Positions 31,711 through 40,682 of a stretch of DNA of 42,737 nucleotides are shown piece by piece. Each line of letters opens with the position of its first letter. The first letter of the stretch is position 1. Source of the stretch: Oscillospiraceae bacterium (GTDB lineage Bacteria > Bacillota > Clostridia > Oscillospirales > Oscillospiraceae); contig JAFRSI010000076.1 in assembly GCA_017427645.1 (NCBI GenBank), positions 1-42,737 on the forward strand, in the 5' to 3' direction. A program made the position numbers and the translations under genes. The notes under the pieces were generated by a model, which saw only the letters and a program-made list of their open reading frames with translations, did not search any database and had not been told where the DNA came from.

Positions 31711-33333
31711 ATGCGTTTTGATTTCGATCCGACCATGCACCGCTATCCCTCCCGGCGCTACCCGGTCTATGCCCGGGGCGGGATGGTGAACTGCTCCAGC
31801 CCCCAGGCCGCGTCCGCCGGACTGGAGATCCTCCGCAGAGGGGGAAACGCCATGGACGCGGCGGTGGCGGCGGCAGCCGCGCTCACCGTCGCGGAGCCCA
31901 CGGCCAACGGTCTGGGCTCGGACGCCTTTGCCCTGATCTGGTCGGCCGGGGACCGGAAGCTGTTCGGCCTGAATTCCAGCGGACGCGCGCCCATGCTGGC
32001 CTCGATGGAGCAGATCCGGGGGCTCTCACCGGATGGCCGGATGCCCCGGTACGGCTGGGCGCCCGTCACCGTGCCGGGGGCGGTGAAGGCCTGGGCCGCC
32101 GTCAGCGGCCGCTTCGGGCGGCTCCCCCTGGCGGAGGAGCTGGCGCCGGCCGTGCACTACGCGGCGGACGGATACCCATGCTCCCCCAATCTGAGCCGCA
32201 GCTGGGAGGCGGCCCTCTCCAGATACCGGACGGAGCTGCGGGGCCCCTGCTTCGACGCCTGGTTCCGCACCTTTGCCCCGGAGGGGAGAGCCTACGGGCC
32301 GGGCGAACTGATCCGCCTGCCGGACCACGCTGCCACGCTGCGGGAGATCGGGGAGACCGGCGGCGAGAGCTTCTACACCGGTGAGCTGGCCCGGCGGATG
32401 GACGCGGAGAGCCGGAAATTCGGCGGCTGGCTCCGGTATGAGGACCTGGCGGCGCACGAAGCCCTGTGGGTCGAGCCGATCCGCGTCAATTACCGGGGCT
32501 ACGAGGTGTGCGAGATCCCGCCCAACGGGCAGGGGATCGTGGCGCTGATGGCCCTGAACATCATGAAGGAGTTCTCCTTTACAGAGAAGGACTCCGCGGA
32601 GACCTGCCACCGTCAGATCGAGGCCGTCAAGATGGGCTTCGCCGACGCGTTCGCCACGGTCACGGACCCGGACTTTATGACCTGCGACTACCGCCGGCTC
32701 CTGCGTCCGGAATACGGCGCGGCCCGGGCGGCGGAGATGACGGACCGGGCACAGGTGTGGACGGACCGGACGCCGCCGAAAAGCGGCACCGTCTACCTCT
32801 GCTGCGCGGACGGGGAGGGGAACATGGTCTCCTTCATCCAGTCCAACTACATGGGCTTCGGCTCCGGGATCGTGGTGGACGGCACGGGGATCGCCCTGCA
32901 GAACCGGGGCGCGGACTTCTCCCTGGATCCGGCGGACATCAACTGCCTGCAGCCCGGCAAGCGCAGTTATCACACCATCATCCCCGGCTTCCTGATGAAG
33001 GACGGGGAGCCGGTGGGACCCTTCGGCGTGATGGGCGGCTATATGCAGCCCCAGGGACATGTGCAGGTGGCGTCCAACTTCATCGACTTCCGCCTGAACC
33101 CCCAGCAGGCCCTGGACGCGCCCCGCTGGCAGTGGATGCGGGACGGGAGCGTCATCGTGGAGGAGGGCTTCGATCCGGACATCGTCCGGGCCCTGCGGGA
33201 GCGGGGACACGACGTCCGCGTCAGCGCCGCTGCGGCCGCCTTCGGACGGGGTCAGATGATCGTCCGCCTGGACAACGGCGTTCTGGTGGGCGGGACGGAG
33301 TCCCGGACCGACAGCAATATCGCCTGCTTCTGA
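31711..33333 (+). CDS. Gamma-glutamyltransferase family protein, YwrD-like
   Basis: A 540-aa Ntn-hydrolase. The start of the large subunit is MVNCSSPQAASAGLEILRRG with GGNAMDAAVAAAAAL and EPTANGLGSD. The autoprocessing site appears to be before Thr360 in PPKSGTVYLCCADG, with small-subunit motifs MVSFIQSNYMGFGSGIVV and GVMGGYMQPQGHVQV. There is no signal peptide, so it is probably cytoplasmic, as for YwrD-type members, unlike classical periplasmic GGT. The substrate may be a gamma-glutamyl or related amide compound. It stands alone between two terminator-like hairpins. Confidence 0.87.
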   Translation: MRFDFDPTMHRYPSRRYPVYARGGMVNCSSPQAASAGLEILRRGGNAMDAAVAAAAALTVAEPTANGLGSDAFALIWSAGDRKLFGLNSSGRAPMLASMEQIRGLSPDGRMPRYGWAPVTVPGAVKAWAAVSGRFGRLPLAEELAPAVHYAADGYPCSPNLSRSWEAALSRYRTELRGPCFDAWFRTFAPEGRAYGPGELIRLPDHAATLREIGETGGESFYTGELARRMDAESRKFGGWLRYEDLAAHEALWVEPIRVNYRGYEVCEIPPNGQGIVALMALNIMKEFSFTEKDSAETCHRQIEAVKMGFADAFATVTDPDFMTCDYRRLLRPEYGAARAAEMTDRAQVWTDRTPPKSGTVYLCCADGEGNMVSFIQSNYMGFGSGIVVDGTGIALQNRGADFSLDPADINCLQPGKRSYHTIIPGFLMKDGEPVGPFGVMGGYMQPQGHVQVASNFIDFRLNPQQALDAPRWQWMRDGSVIVEEGFDPDIVRALRERGHDVRVSAAAAAFGRGQMIVRLDNGVLVGGTESRTDSNIACF

Positions 33334-33357
33334 CGGGCGCGGGGAAGAGCGTTTCTG

Positions 33358-33386
33358 TTGAAATGCGGCGGATCCGGTGCTATAAT
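33358..33386 (+). promoter_or_regulatory. Promoter of the nucleotidase lipoprotein gene
   Basis: TTGAAA (33358-33363) and TATAAT (33381-33386) are separated by 17 bases, just upstream of the lipoprotein gene. Confidence 0.85.
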
Positions 33387-33463
33387 GAAACCATCAGTTA
33401 CGGCGGCGCGGAGGACCCGGAAAGGAAGCTGCTCCGCCGATAAAAGAAAGGGAGGAAAACGCT

Positions 33464-35242
33464 GTGAAACACAACTGGAAGAGAATCCTGAGCCTTCTGC
33501 TGGTCCTGGTCATGATGCTGGCAATGACGGCATGCGGGGCGAGCGGAAACAACAACCAGCAGCCGACTCCGCCTGCGGAGAACACGACCAACGAGAACCA
33601 GGAGAACAATGAGGAGAACACGGAGCCCGAACCCGAGCCCGAACCGGCGCCGGTGGAGAAAAACGGGGACATCGTCATCCTGTTTACCAGCGACGTCCAC
33701 TGCGGCGTGGACCAGGGCTTCGGCTACGCCGGACTGCAGGCGGTGAGAGATTATCTGATCGCCCAGGGCAACGATGTGATCCTGGTGGACAACGGCGACA
33801 ACATCCAGGGCGAGCCTCTGGGCACCATGACCAAGGGCGCGGCGCTGGTGGAGCTGATGAACAAGATGGGCTACAGCGTGGCCATCCCCGGCAACCATGA
33901 GTTCGATTACGGCATGGACCGGTTCCTGGAGCTGGCAAAGAGCGCCCAGTTCCCCTATATCAGCAGCAACTTCAACAAGGAGGGCGAGCTGGTATTCGAC
34001 CCCTACGTGATCCGCGAACTGGCCGGCAAGAAGGTGGCGTTTGTGGGCGTGACGACTCCCAAGACCCTGACCTCCTCCACGCCGGCCTACTTCCAGAATG
34101 AGAACGGTGAGTTCGTCTACGGCTTCTTCCAGGACGAGACCGGCGAGGGCGTATACAACGCCCTGCAGAAGGCTGTTGACGACGCCCGGGCCGAAGGTGT
34201 GGACTACGTGGTCGCCATGGGCCATATCGGCAACGAGGCGGAGTGCATCCCCTGGACCTATGACGACGTGATCTCCCACACCGCGGGGATCGACGTCTTC
34301 CTGGACGGCCACAGCCACGACACCGACCATCTGAACGTAAAGAACAAGAACGGCGAGGACGTGCCCCGTGCCGCATGCGGGACCAAGCTGGAAGGCATCG
34401 GCTGGTGCCGCATCAGCGCGGACGGTGAGATCAGCACCGGTCTTTACACCTGGAACAACTCCGTGGCGGCTCCGGTGCTGCTGGGCCTGGACAACGAGAT
34501 GTCCAAGGCGGTCGCTGAGGCCTCCGAAGAGCTCGACGAAAAGCTGAATGAGGTCGTAGCCGCCACATCGGTGGAGCTGACCATCAACGATCCGGAAGCG
34601 GTGGATGAAAACGGCAAGCCGGTCCGTATGGTCCGCCGGGCGGAGACCAATCTGGGCGACCTCTGCGCGGACGCCTATCGCGTCCAGTCCGGGGCGGACA
34701 TCGCCTTTGTCAACGGCGGCGGTGTCCGTGTGAGCCTCAGCGCAGGCGACATCACCCTGGGCAACATCCTCAGCGTCCATCCCTTCGGCAACGCCATGTG
34801 CGTGATCGAGGCCACCGGCCAGCAGATCCTGGACGCCCTGGAATGGGGCTCCCGCGCCGTGCCCAGCGAGACGGGCGGCTTCCTGCAGGTGTCCGGCCTG
34901 AGCTATGAGATCCACAGCTACATCGAGTCCACCTGCACCTCCGACGAGAACGGCCTGTTTGCAGGTGTGGCGGGCGAGCGCCGGGTGAAGAACGTGCTGG
35001 TGAACGGCGAGCCCATCGATCCGGCCGGGACCTACAAGCTGGCAAGCCATGACTACATGCTCCTGTCCGCCGGCGACGGCTACTCCATGTTCAGCGGCGC
35101 GCCGCTGCTGCAGGACCGCGTGAAGCTGGACAACCAGGTGCTGATCGACTACATCACCGAATCCCTGGGCGGCGTGGTCGGTGAGGAGTACGAGGATCTG
35201 TACGGCCAGGGCCGTATCGTGATCGTGGACCAGCAGCCTTAA
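33464..35242 (+). CDS. 5'-nucleotidase/metallophosphoesterase lipoprotein
   Basis: A 592-aa surface lipoprotein. The signal peptide ends in lipobox LAMTAC with Cys24, and a low-complexity Asn/Glu/Pro linker (about 30-65) follows. The metallophosphoesterase domain shows FTSDVH (Asp77, His79), DNGDNIQGE (Asp112), GNHEFDYG (Asn144, His145) and DGHSHDT. The C-terminal 5'-nucleotidase domain carries NLGDLCADAYR, FVNGGGVRVSL and HPFGNAMCVIE. It should release nucleosides and phosphate outside the cell. A GGGAGG site and a strong promoter precede it. It ends VDQQP with no wall anchor. Confidence 0.92.
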   Translation: MKHNWKRILSLLLVLVMMLAMTACGASGNNNQQPTPPAENTTNENQENNEENTEPEPEPEPAPVEKNGDIVILFTSDVHCGVDQGFGYAGLQAVRDYLIAQGNDVILVDNGDNIQGEPLGTMTKGAALVELMNKMGYSVAIPGNHEFDYGMDRFLELAKSAQFPYISSNFNKEGELVFDPYVIRELAGKKVAFVGVTTPKTLTSSTPAYFQNENGEFVYGFFQDETGEGVYNALQKAVDDARAEGVDYVVAMGHIGNEAECIPWTYDDVISHTAGIDVFLDGHSHDTDHLNVKNKNGEDVPRAACGTKLEGIGWCRISADGEISTGLYTWNNSVAAPVLLGLDNEMSKAVAEASEELDEKLNEVVAATSVELTINDPEAVDENGKPVRMVRRAETNLGDLCADAYRVQSGADIAFVNGGGVRVSLSAGDITLGNILSVHPFGNAMCVIEATGQQILDALEWGSRAVPSETGGFLQVSGLSYEIHSYIESTCTSDENGLFAGVAGERRVKNVLVNGEPIDPAGTYKLASHDYMLLSAGDGYSMFSGAPLLQDRVKLDNQVLIDYITESLGGVVGEEYEDLYGQGRIVIVDQQP

Positions 35243-35311
35243 AAGGAGGCCCGGAAGATCCCCCGCGGTCTGACGCGGGGCCGGAGCCGCGCGAAAACGA
35301 TGAATGACGGA

Positions 35312-35343
35312 GGAGGCCCGGTGAGCTCGCTCACCGGGCCTCC
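35312..35343 (+). terminator. Terminator-like hairpin after the nucleotidase gene
   Basis: GGAGGCCCGGTGAG (35312-35325), loop CTCG, CTCACCGGGCCTCC (35330-35343) is a perfect 14-bp stem. The T-run is missing, so efficiency is uncertain. The stretch 35344-35745 that follows holds no convincing gene. Confidence 0.55.
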
Positions 35344-35745
35344 TGCACATCCGGCGCGGAAGCGCTGAAGAAGCGGTCTGCCGGTGCGGGGGGCGCGCCG
35401 CTTATATCGCGCATACGACGCGTGGCCGGGCGTGCGCTCCGGGGGTCTGCCAGCATCGCGGGAAATCAAAAAAGCGGAAAGAGGCGGGCAAACTGCCGAT
35501 TCTGTAGTGACTTTTGCCGCGATATATGTTATGATTGGCCCAGGAAGGATAAGATCGGGACCGACAGAGGCTTTTTCCGGCAGACGTGCCGGCTGACAGT
35601 CCCGTATCCCGCGTCTCCGCGGGCGCCGTACCGGGCCGCCGCCAACGGGCCGGAGACTGCCGGGGCGGTGAACGGATCCACCGGAGAGGCGGATTGACCT
35701 GACGATCTGACCATGCATTGCGTGGAATACAAAGGGGGATGCAAT

Positions 35746-36444
35746 ATGGCTGCCGAGAAACGTCTGGCGCTGACGGGGCGGATCGATTCCGCCAACGTCG
35801 ACAGGGTGGAGCAGGCCATCCGGGAACAGCTGGGCGGGGAACATCCCGACGTTCTGGTCCTGGACGCGGCGGAACTGTCCTATGTCTCCAGCGCCGGACT
35901 GCGCCTGCTGCTGCTCCTGCGCCGTGAGGTCCCCGCGCTGCGGCTGGTCAACGTCCAGGAGGAGGTCTATGAGATCCTGGAGATGACCGGCTTCACCGGC
36001 CTGATGTCCGTATCCCGGACCGACGGGACGCCCGCTGCGGCGGACGAGCTGGTCCTGCCGGCCCGGACGGAGAATCTGACGGCATTCCAGGATTTCGCGG
36101 ACGAGCGGCTGGGGGAGGACTGCCCCTTCCGGACCAAGATGCAGATCGAGCTGGTGGTGGAGGAGATCTTCATCAATATCGCCAGCTACGCCTATGCCCC
36201 CGGAGAGGGGGACGCCGCCATGCAGGTGGAGCGCTCTGAGGATCCGGCGGCGGTGACCATCACCTTCCGGGACCGTGGCGTGCCCTATGATCCGCTGCAG
36301 CGGGAGGACCCGGACGTGAACGCCATGGCGGAGGCGCGGCAGATCGGCGGCCTGGGCATCTTCCTGACCAAGCAGCTCATGGACGAGGTGCGCTACGAGT
36401 ACACCGGCGGGCAGAACGTGCTGACCATGAAAAAGAACCTGTAA
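35746..36444 (+). CDS. STAS-HATPase fusion: anti-sigma antagonist joined to RsbW-like kinase
   Basis: A 232-aa two-domain protein. Residues 1-~95 are a STAS domain (VLVLDAAELSYVSSAGLRLL, with Ser48/Ser49 in the loop normally phosphorylated in anti-anti-sigma factors). Residues ~105-232 are a HATPase of the SpoIIAB/RsbW type, with N-box LVVEEIFINIA (Asn144), G1 FRDRGVPYDP (Asp176) and G2 IGGLGIFLTKQ. In Bacillus the two activities sit on separate proteins that switch partners. Here they are one chain, so the kinase could act on its own STAS domain or on another. No sigma factor or phosphatase gene is adjacent. The ATG at 35746 follows a GGGGG site. Confidence 0.88.
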   Translation: MAAEKRLALTGRIDSANVDRVEQAIREQLGGEHPDVLVLDAAELSYVSSAGLRLLLLLRREVPALRLVNVQEEVYEILEMTGFTGLMSVSRTDGTPAAADELVLPARTENLTAFQDFADERLGEDCPFRTKMQIELVVEEIFINIASYAYAPGEGDAAMQVERSEDPAAVTITFRDRGVPYDPLQREDPDVNAMAEARQIGGLGIFLTKQLMDEVRYEYTGGQNVLTMKKNL

Positions 36445-36474
36445 GAGGAGCCGGCGGAATCCGGCAGAGATGAA

Positions 36475-36503
36475 AAAGCGGACGGCGGAAGGCCGTCCGC
36501 TTT
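36475..36503 (+). terminator. Intrinsic terminator after the STAS-HATPase gene
   Basis: AAAGCGGACGGC (36475-36486) pairs with GCCGTCCGCTTT (36492-36503) around GGAAG, followed by TCATT. A short A-run on the left makes it symmetric. Confidence 0.8.
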
Positions 36504-36637
36504 CATTGTCCCCGGAATTATAAAGATCTGTTATATTTCTGTCTAAAACATCCGAATTTCACATTTCCGGCAAGGTGTGTTTTAATTATAACAGAAACAA
36601 GGCACGCCGTGCCGAGATATAAAGGAGGAAGAGAACT

Positions 36638-37906
36638 ATGCAACCCAGTACCATTGCGATCATCATTATGGTCCTGACCCTGATCGCATACGTCACCAAC
36701 ATCATCCCCGCAGTCCTGACTACCATCATCTCCATCCTCGCAATGCATTTCACCGGCATTCTGACCGCGGCGCAGACCATGTCCGGATGGGGCGGAACAG
36801 CCGCCATCATGATCCTGGGCATGAACATCGTCGGAGGCGCCTTCTTCACCACAGGCCTGTCCGCCTCCATCGGCCGATTCCTCTACAAGAGCGCCGGCGG
36901 CAGCGAGAAGGGCTTCCTGCTCACCGCCATGCTGCTGGCCACCGTTCTGGCCCTGTTCATCAACCCCATGGCCATCATCTCCATCTTCATGCCCATCATC
37001 GACTCCGTGGAATCTCAGTCCGGCGGTAAGGTCAGCCGCAAGATGCTGTACCTGCCAGTGGGCATCGCGGCTATCTACGGCGGCTCCCTGACGGCTGTCA
37101 GCACCAGCTGCGCCGTGACCGGCAACGGCCTGCTGGAGGCCGCCTCCGGCCAGACCTTCTCTCTGCTGCACCCCGCCATGCTGGTGGGCCCCGGTGTCAT
37201 CGCCGAGTTCGTCATCATGGCCACCTTCGGCTATCCCCTGCTGAAGAAGTGCTTCAACTTCGAATCTCCCGCTCTGCCCGCCGCCGCCACCGCCGGCAAC
37301 GGCACCTCCGAGCAAAAGCTTGACAAGACCAAGGTCGCGATCCTGGCCGCCGTCCTGATCGCCGCTATCTGCTGCTTCGCCTTCACCAAGCTGAACATGG
37401 GCATTATCGCTCTGTCTGCCGCCACCATCCTGATGGTCACCGGCTGCATCAGTGTCAAGGAGGCCTTCTCCCGCGTATCCTGGACCACCATCGCCCTGGT
37501 GGCCGGCGGCATCGCCATCGGCACCGGCATCCAGAGCAGCGGCGCTGCCGAGGTCCTGGCCAACGGCGTCATCGGCGCTGCCGGTCAGAGCCCCTACCTG
37601 CTGTGCGTCGTGGTGCTGGTGTTCTCCACCATCCTGTCCAACCTGATGGCCAACACCTCCACCGTTGTAGTCACCGCTCCCATCGCCATCGGCATCGCCC
37701 AGGCCATCGGCGCAGACATCCTGCCCTTCGTCCTGGCCGCTGTGGTAGGCGCCAACTTCTCCGTTTCCACCATCCTCGCCAACGCCAGCGTGGCCATCAC
37801 CGCTCCCGCCGGCTATCGCTTCAAGGACTTCTTCCTGTGGGGCGGCATCGTGAATCTGGTCGCTACCATCCTGGGTATCATCGCGCTGAAGATCTTCTTC
37901 TTTTAA
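36638..37906 (+). CDS. SLC13/DASS-type transporter
   Basis: A 422-aa, ~11-helix permease. Helical hairpins with GGTAAIMILGMNIVGG in the first half and VAGGIAIGTGIQSSG with ILSNLMANTSTVVVTAPIAI in the second half match divalent-anion:sodium symporters (SLC13) and related ArsB/CitM folds. The SNT motif expected in each repeat is clear in the second half (SNLMANTST). The likely cargo is a di- or tricarboxylate. A GGAGG site precedes the ATG, and a GGCACGCCGTGCC palindrome lies at 36601-36613. The gene is followed within 45 bases by a nitroreductase and an SDR gene, so it probably feeds their substrate into the cell. Confidence 0.85.
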   Translation: MQPSTIAIIIMVLTLIAYVTNIIPAVLTTIISILAMHFTGILTAAQTMSGWGGTAAIMILGMNIVGGAFFTTGLSASIGRFLYKSAGGSEKGFLLTAMLLATVLALFINPMAIISIFMPIIDSVESQSGGKVSRKMLYLPVGIAAIYGGSLTAVSTSCAVTGNGLLEAASGQTFSLLHPAMLVGPGVIAEFVIMATFGYPLLKKCFNFESPALPAAATAGNGTSEQKLDKTKVAILAAVLIAAICCFAFTKLNMGIIALSAATILMVTGCISVKEAFSRVSWTTIALVAGGIAIGTGIQSSGAAEVLANGVIGAAGQSPYLLCVVVLVFSTILSNLMANTSTVVVTAPIAIGIAQAIGADILPFVLAAVVGANFSVSTILANASVAITAPAGYRFKDFFLWGGIVNLVATILGIIALKIFFF

Positions 37907-37950
37907 GTAAGAGAACACCGAATAACCGACCGTTGCAAAGGAGAACTGAT

Positions 37951-38643
37951 ATGAACGTTATCGAAGCCATTGAGAGCCGCCACAGTGTGCGCGCTTTTCT
38001 GGACAAACCCGTCAGCGACGAGCTGCTGACCCGCGTGGTCGCCGCGGCCCCCTGCGCCCCCTCCTGGGCCTGCACCCGCCCCTGGATCTACTACGTGGCC
38101 ACGGGCGACGTGCTCAAGCGCATCCGCGAGCAGTACGTGGAGCTGTACACCAGCGGCGCTCCCCGCGCCAACGACCTGCCCACCGAGCCCAAGTGGCCGG
38201 AGCGTGAGAACGAGAACCAGCTGGCCTGGGGCCGTCAGCGCTGCCGCGTCCAGTGGAACATCGACCCCAACAGCACCGATCCCGCCGAGCAGGCCCGTTT
38301 TGATGCGATCAAGAAGCACATGCGGATCATGGCCATGCGCTTCTTCGACGCTCCCGCCGTCATCTTCCCCTGCATGGACAAGCGCCTGCACAACTGGGCT
38401 CTGTACGACATGGGCGCCGGCTCCATGAACATCCAGCTGGCCGCTCACGAGCTGGGCCTGGGCTGCATCACCGCCTATCACATGGGCTGCTATCCCGAGG
38501 TCCTGCGCAGGGAGCTGAACATCCCCGAGCATCTGAACATCCTGCTGGGCATCGCCGTCGGCTATAAGGATGAGGAGAGCTGTGAGAACCGCGACAAGGC
38601 CGTCCGCACCCCCGTGGACGAGATCCTGACCATCGTACACTGA
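37951..38643 (+). CDS. Nitroreductase family protein
   Basis: A 230-aa flavoprotein. SRHSVRAFLDKPVSDELL is the N-terminal FMN-binding motif and AAPCAPSWACTRPWIYYV the second block. GAGSMNIQLAAHELGLGCIT supplies the dimer helix and LLGIAVGYKDEE the C-terminal block. An insertion of about 35 residues (ENENQLAWGRQRCRVQW) lies where substrate-specificity loops occur. A CAAAGGAG site precedes the ATG at 37951. It is placed between the SLC13 transporter and the SDR gene with tight spacing and likely reduces an imported enone, quinone or nitro compound. Confidence 0.92.
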   Translation: MNVIEAIESRHSVRAFLDKPVSDELLTRVVAAAPCAPSWACTRPWIYYVATGDVLKRIREQYVELYTSGAPRANDLPTEPKWPERENENQLAWGRQRCRVQWNIDPNSTDPAEQARFDAIKKHMRIMAMRFFDAPAVIFPCMDKRLHNWALYDMGAGSMNIQLAAHELGLGCITAYHMGCYPEVLRRELNIPEHLNILLGIAVGYKDEESCENRDKAVRTPVDEILTIVH

Positions 38644-38660
38644 AAGGAGAACCAACGACT

Positions 38661-39470
38661 ATGATGACTCTGGACTTTACCGATAAGGTCGTACTGGTGA
38701 CCGGCGCCAACAAGGGCATCGGCGCCTGCATCGCCGAGATGTTCGCTGAGTCCGGCGCCAAGGTGGCCGTGGGCGGCCGTACCCAGGAGAAGAATGAGGA
38801 GGAGGCCGCCAAGATCCGCGCCGCCGGCGGCACCGCCATCGCCGTGGAGCTGGACGTCAGCAGCGAGGAGTCGGTGAAGGCCGCCGTGCAGAAGACGCTG
38901 GACGCCTTCGGCGGCCGGATCGATATCCTGGTCAACAACGCCGGCGTCACCGACAAGGGCCTGATCGAGGACAAGCCCCTGGACGAGTGGCACCGGGTGC
39001 TGGAGACCGACGTGACCGGCACCTTCCTGTGCACCCGCGAGGTCATGCCCATCATGAAGGCCCAGCGGTACGGCCGCATCGTGATCATCGCTTCCACCAC
39101 CGGAAAGCGCATGGCCTACCTGGGCGGCTGCGCCTATGACACCTCCAAGGCCGCGCAGATCCAGTTTGCCCGCCACATCGGCGTGGAGGGCGCCATGTAC
39201 AACGTGACCTGCAACTGCGTCTGCCCCGGCAGCACCCTGACCCCGCTGCACAAGACCCATACGCCTCCCGAGACCATCGCCAAGAAGGCGAAGCAGAATC
39301 CCATGGGCCGTCTGGGCGAGCCGGAGGATATGGCCTATGCTACCCTGTTCCTGGCCAGCGACTACGCCTCTTATATCAACTGCGCCGAGCTGACTGTGGA
39401 CGGCGGCGGCCTGTACAACTACATGGACTCCGAGTCCTATCACAAGGCTCTGAGCAAGCGCGAGTATTGA
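38661..39470 (+). CDS. Short-chain dehydrogenase/reductase (SDR)
   Basis: A 269-aa classical SDR. The cofactor motif is TGANKGIG (14-21), NNAG lies at 92-95, and the catalytic Ser145 (IIASTTGK), Tyr159 and Lys163 (CAYDTSKAA) are all present. It is followed by CPGSTLTPLH and a usual C-terminus (TVDGGGLYNYM). It is 17 bases after the nitroreductase gene and has AAAGGAG before the ATG pair at 38661/38664. It probably interconverts a ketone and alcohol on the same substrate as its neighbours; cofactor preference is not certain. Confidence 0.94.
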   Translation: MMTLDFTDKVVLVTGANKGIGACIAEMFAESGAKVAVGGRTQEKNEEEAAKIRAAGGTAIAVELDVSSEESVKAAVQKTLDAFGGRIDILVNNAGVTDKGLIEDKPLDEWHRVLETDVTGTFLCTREVMPIMKAQRYGRIVIIASTTGKRMAYLGGCAYDTSKAAQIQFARHIGVEGAMYNVTCNCVCPGSTLTPLHKTHTPPETIAKKAKQNPMGRLGEPEDMAYATLFLASDYASYINCAELTVDGGGLYNYMDSESYHKALSKREY

Positions 39471-39506
39471 TCTGACTGATTGTTTTCTACTCTCTTTTTC
39501 TATTGA

Positions 39507-39545
39507 GATATCGGGGCCGCCTCAAGAAGAGGCGGCCCCGATATC
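39507..39545 (+). terminator. Terminator of the transporter-nitroreductase-SDR operon
   Basis: A perfect 17-bp stem, GATATCGGGGCCGCCTC (39507-39523) with its complement at 39529-39545, loop AAGAA. The U-tract is short (GTTT). Confidence 0.75.
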
Positions 39546-39564
39546 GTTTGGAGGAACTGAGCAG

Positions 39565-39598
39565 AAAAAAGCACATCCCCGGCCGGCGGCCGGGGATG
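39565..39598 (-). terminator. Intrinsic terminator of the LysR gene
   Basis: CATCCCCGGCC (39574-39584) and GGCCGGGGATG (39588-39598) form an 11-bp stem. On the minus strand it is followed by a six-T run (39565-39570). It ends the LysR transcript just past its stop. Confidence 0.88.
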
Positions 39599-39610
39599 CG
39601 GATATGTTTT

Positions 39611-40501
39611 TCAGTTCAGCAGGTGGATACCGGGGATCTTTTCCGCTTCCCTGCGGACACAGGCGATGAATTTCTCAATGATCTCGCTCTTCTCGCCCTT
39701 GCGGTAGATGATATCCACGGCCCGGGGCTGGGGTCCGTCCTGGATCTGGAGGATCTGACCGTGGGCGGTGCGCTCCAGCAGCTGGGCAACCGTCAGCGGC
39801 AGGACGGCCCAGAGATCCTTCTCGAACAGATCCGGGTCCATGTAGGAGATCTTGGCCAGGCCGGCGATGGAGTTCAGAGAGGAGGAGAACCAGAACTCCT
39901 GCCAGTCGTCCACCTCCTTGTTGCACAGCATCAGCTGCCTGCGGGTATCCAGCATGCTGGGGTGAATGACGCCGCTGTAGGGGGCGTCCTTTCCGCAGAT
40001 AAAGACCCAGGGCTCGGTATAGACGGCCTTGCGGTAGATGTTGGTGGAGGGGAAGCGCTTGCCCACCACGGCGGCGTCCAGCTCACCCTCCTCCACCCGG
40101 CGGTAGGCGTCCCGGGTGTGGTAGTTGTTCAGCAGCAGCTTGATCTCCGGGTTGGCCCGGAGGAAGGACCGGGAGATGGAGGGCATGGCGCAGGTCATGA
40201 TGGAGTCCGCCACCGAGACGGACAGAATGGCGGGCGCGCCGCTGTCGGGCCGGATATTGAGGGCTTCGCTCCACAGACCCGTCATCTTTCTGGCGATGCC
40301 CAGAAACTCCTCGCCGGCCGGCGTCAGCTGCAGGGCGCGGCAGCCCTTCTGGCGCATGAAGAGGGAATAACCCAGCTCATCCTCCAGCAGCCTGATCCGC
40401 TGACTCAGCGCCGGCTGGGTCAGGGACAGGCTCTCCGCAGCCTTGGAGAAATTGCCCTTCTGCACGATGCGAAGGAAGGATTCAATGTCGTAGATGTTCA
40501 T
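39611..40501 (-). CDS. LysR-family transcriptional regulator
   Basis: A 296-aa LysR regulator. The winged HTH (about residues 2-60) is MNIYDIESFLRIVQKGNFSK with AAESLSLTQPALSQRIRLLE. The effector-binding domain follows with ILSVSVADSIMTCAMPSISR and a C-terminal PQPRAVDIIYRKGEK. The start at 40501 gives a seven-base gap from GGAGG; the Met six bases upstream is too close. It is convergent with the SLC13/nitroreductase/SDR operon and may control it or the cNMP/AEC genes on its other side; the sequence does not decide. LysR genes usually regulate a divergent neighbour, which favours the latter. Confidence 0.93.
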   Translation of the reverse strand: MNIYDIESFLRIVQKGNFSKAAESLSLTQPALSQRIRLLEDELGYSLFMRQKGCRALQLTPAGEEFLGIARKMTGLWSEALNIRPDSGAPAILSVSVADSIMTCAMPSISRSFLRANPEIKLLLNNYHTRDAYRRVEEGELDAAVVGKRFPSTNIYRKAVYTEPWVFICGKDAPYSGVIHPSMLDTRRQLMLCNKEVDDWQEFWFSSSLNSIAGLAKISYMDPDLFEKDLWAVLPLTVAQLLERTAHGQILQIQDGPQPRAVDIIYRKGEKSEIIEKFIACVRREAEKIPGIHLLN

Positions 40502-40618
40502 ACCCATGCCTCCATCCGCATAATCTTACACATATAATTTAGCACGGCAGTCTGGATTTGTCAAATGATCGGCAGACCGGTACAGATGGGAGGATCAGAA
40601 CGGATGTGTATTTGCCTC

Positions 40619-40647
40619 TTGTGGCACGGGCTTCTTTTTGATATGAT
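40619..40647 (+). promoter_or_regulatory. Candidate promoter of the cyclic-nucleotide-binding protein genes
   Basis: TTGTGG (40619-40624) and TATGAT (40642-40647) are 17 bases apart, about 35 bases before the first gene of the group. Confidence 0.6.
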
Positions 40648-40682
40648 ACGATTGAAAACAGCCGGAGGCAAAGGAGGCCGCT

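Noticed and set aside
33398-35350. A 650-aa minus-strand frame opposite the nucleotidase gene
   Set aside because: The nucleotidase on the plus strand has a signal peptide, lipobox and metal motifs, whereas this frame has none and is Val/Ala/His rich, typical of a shadow.
36527-36613. Operator for the LysR regulator: TCTGTTATA/TATAACAGA arms 51 bases apart and GGCACGCCGTGCC
   Set aside because: The repeats are real but the LysR gene lies four genes away and points away; there is no direct evidence linking the sites to it.
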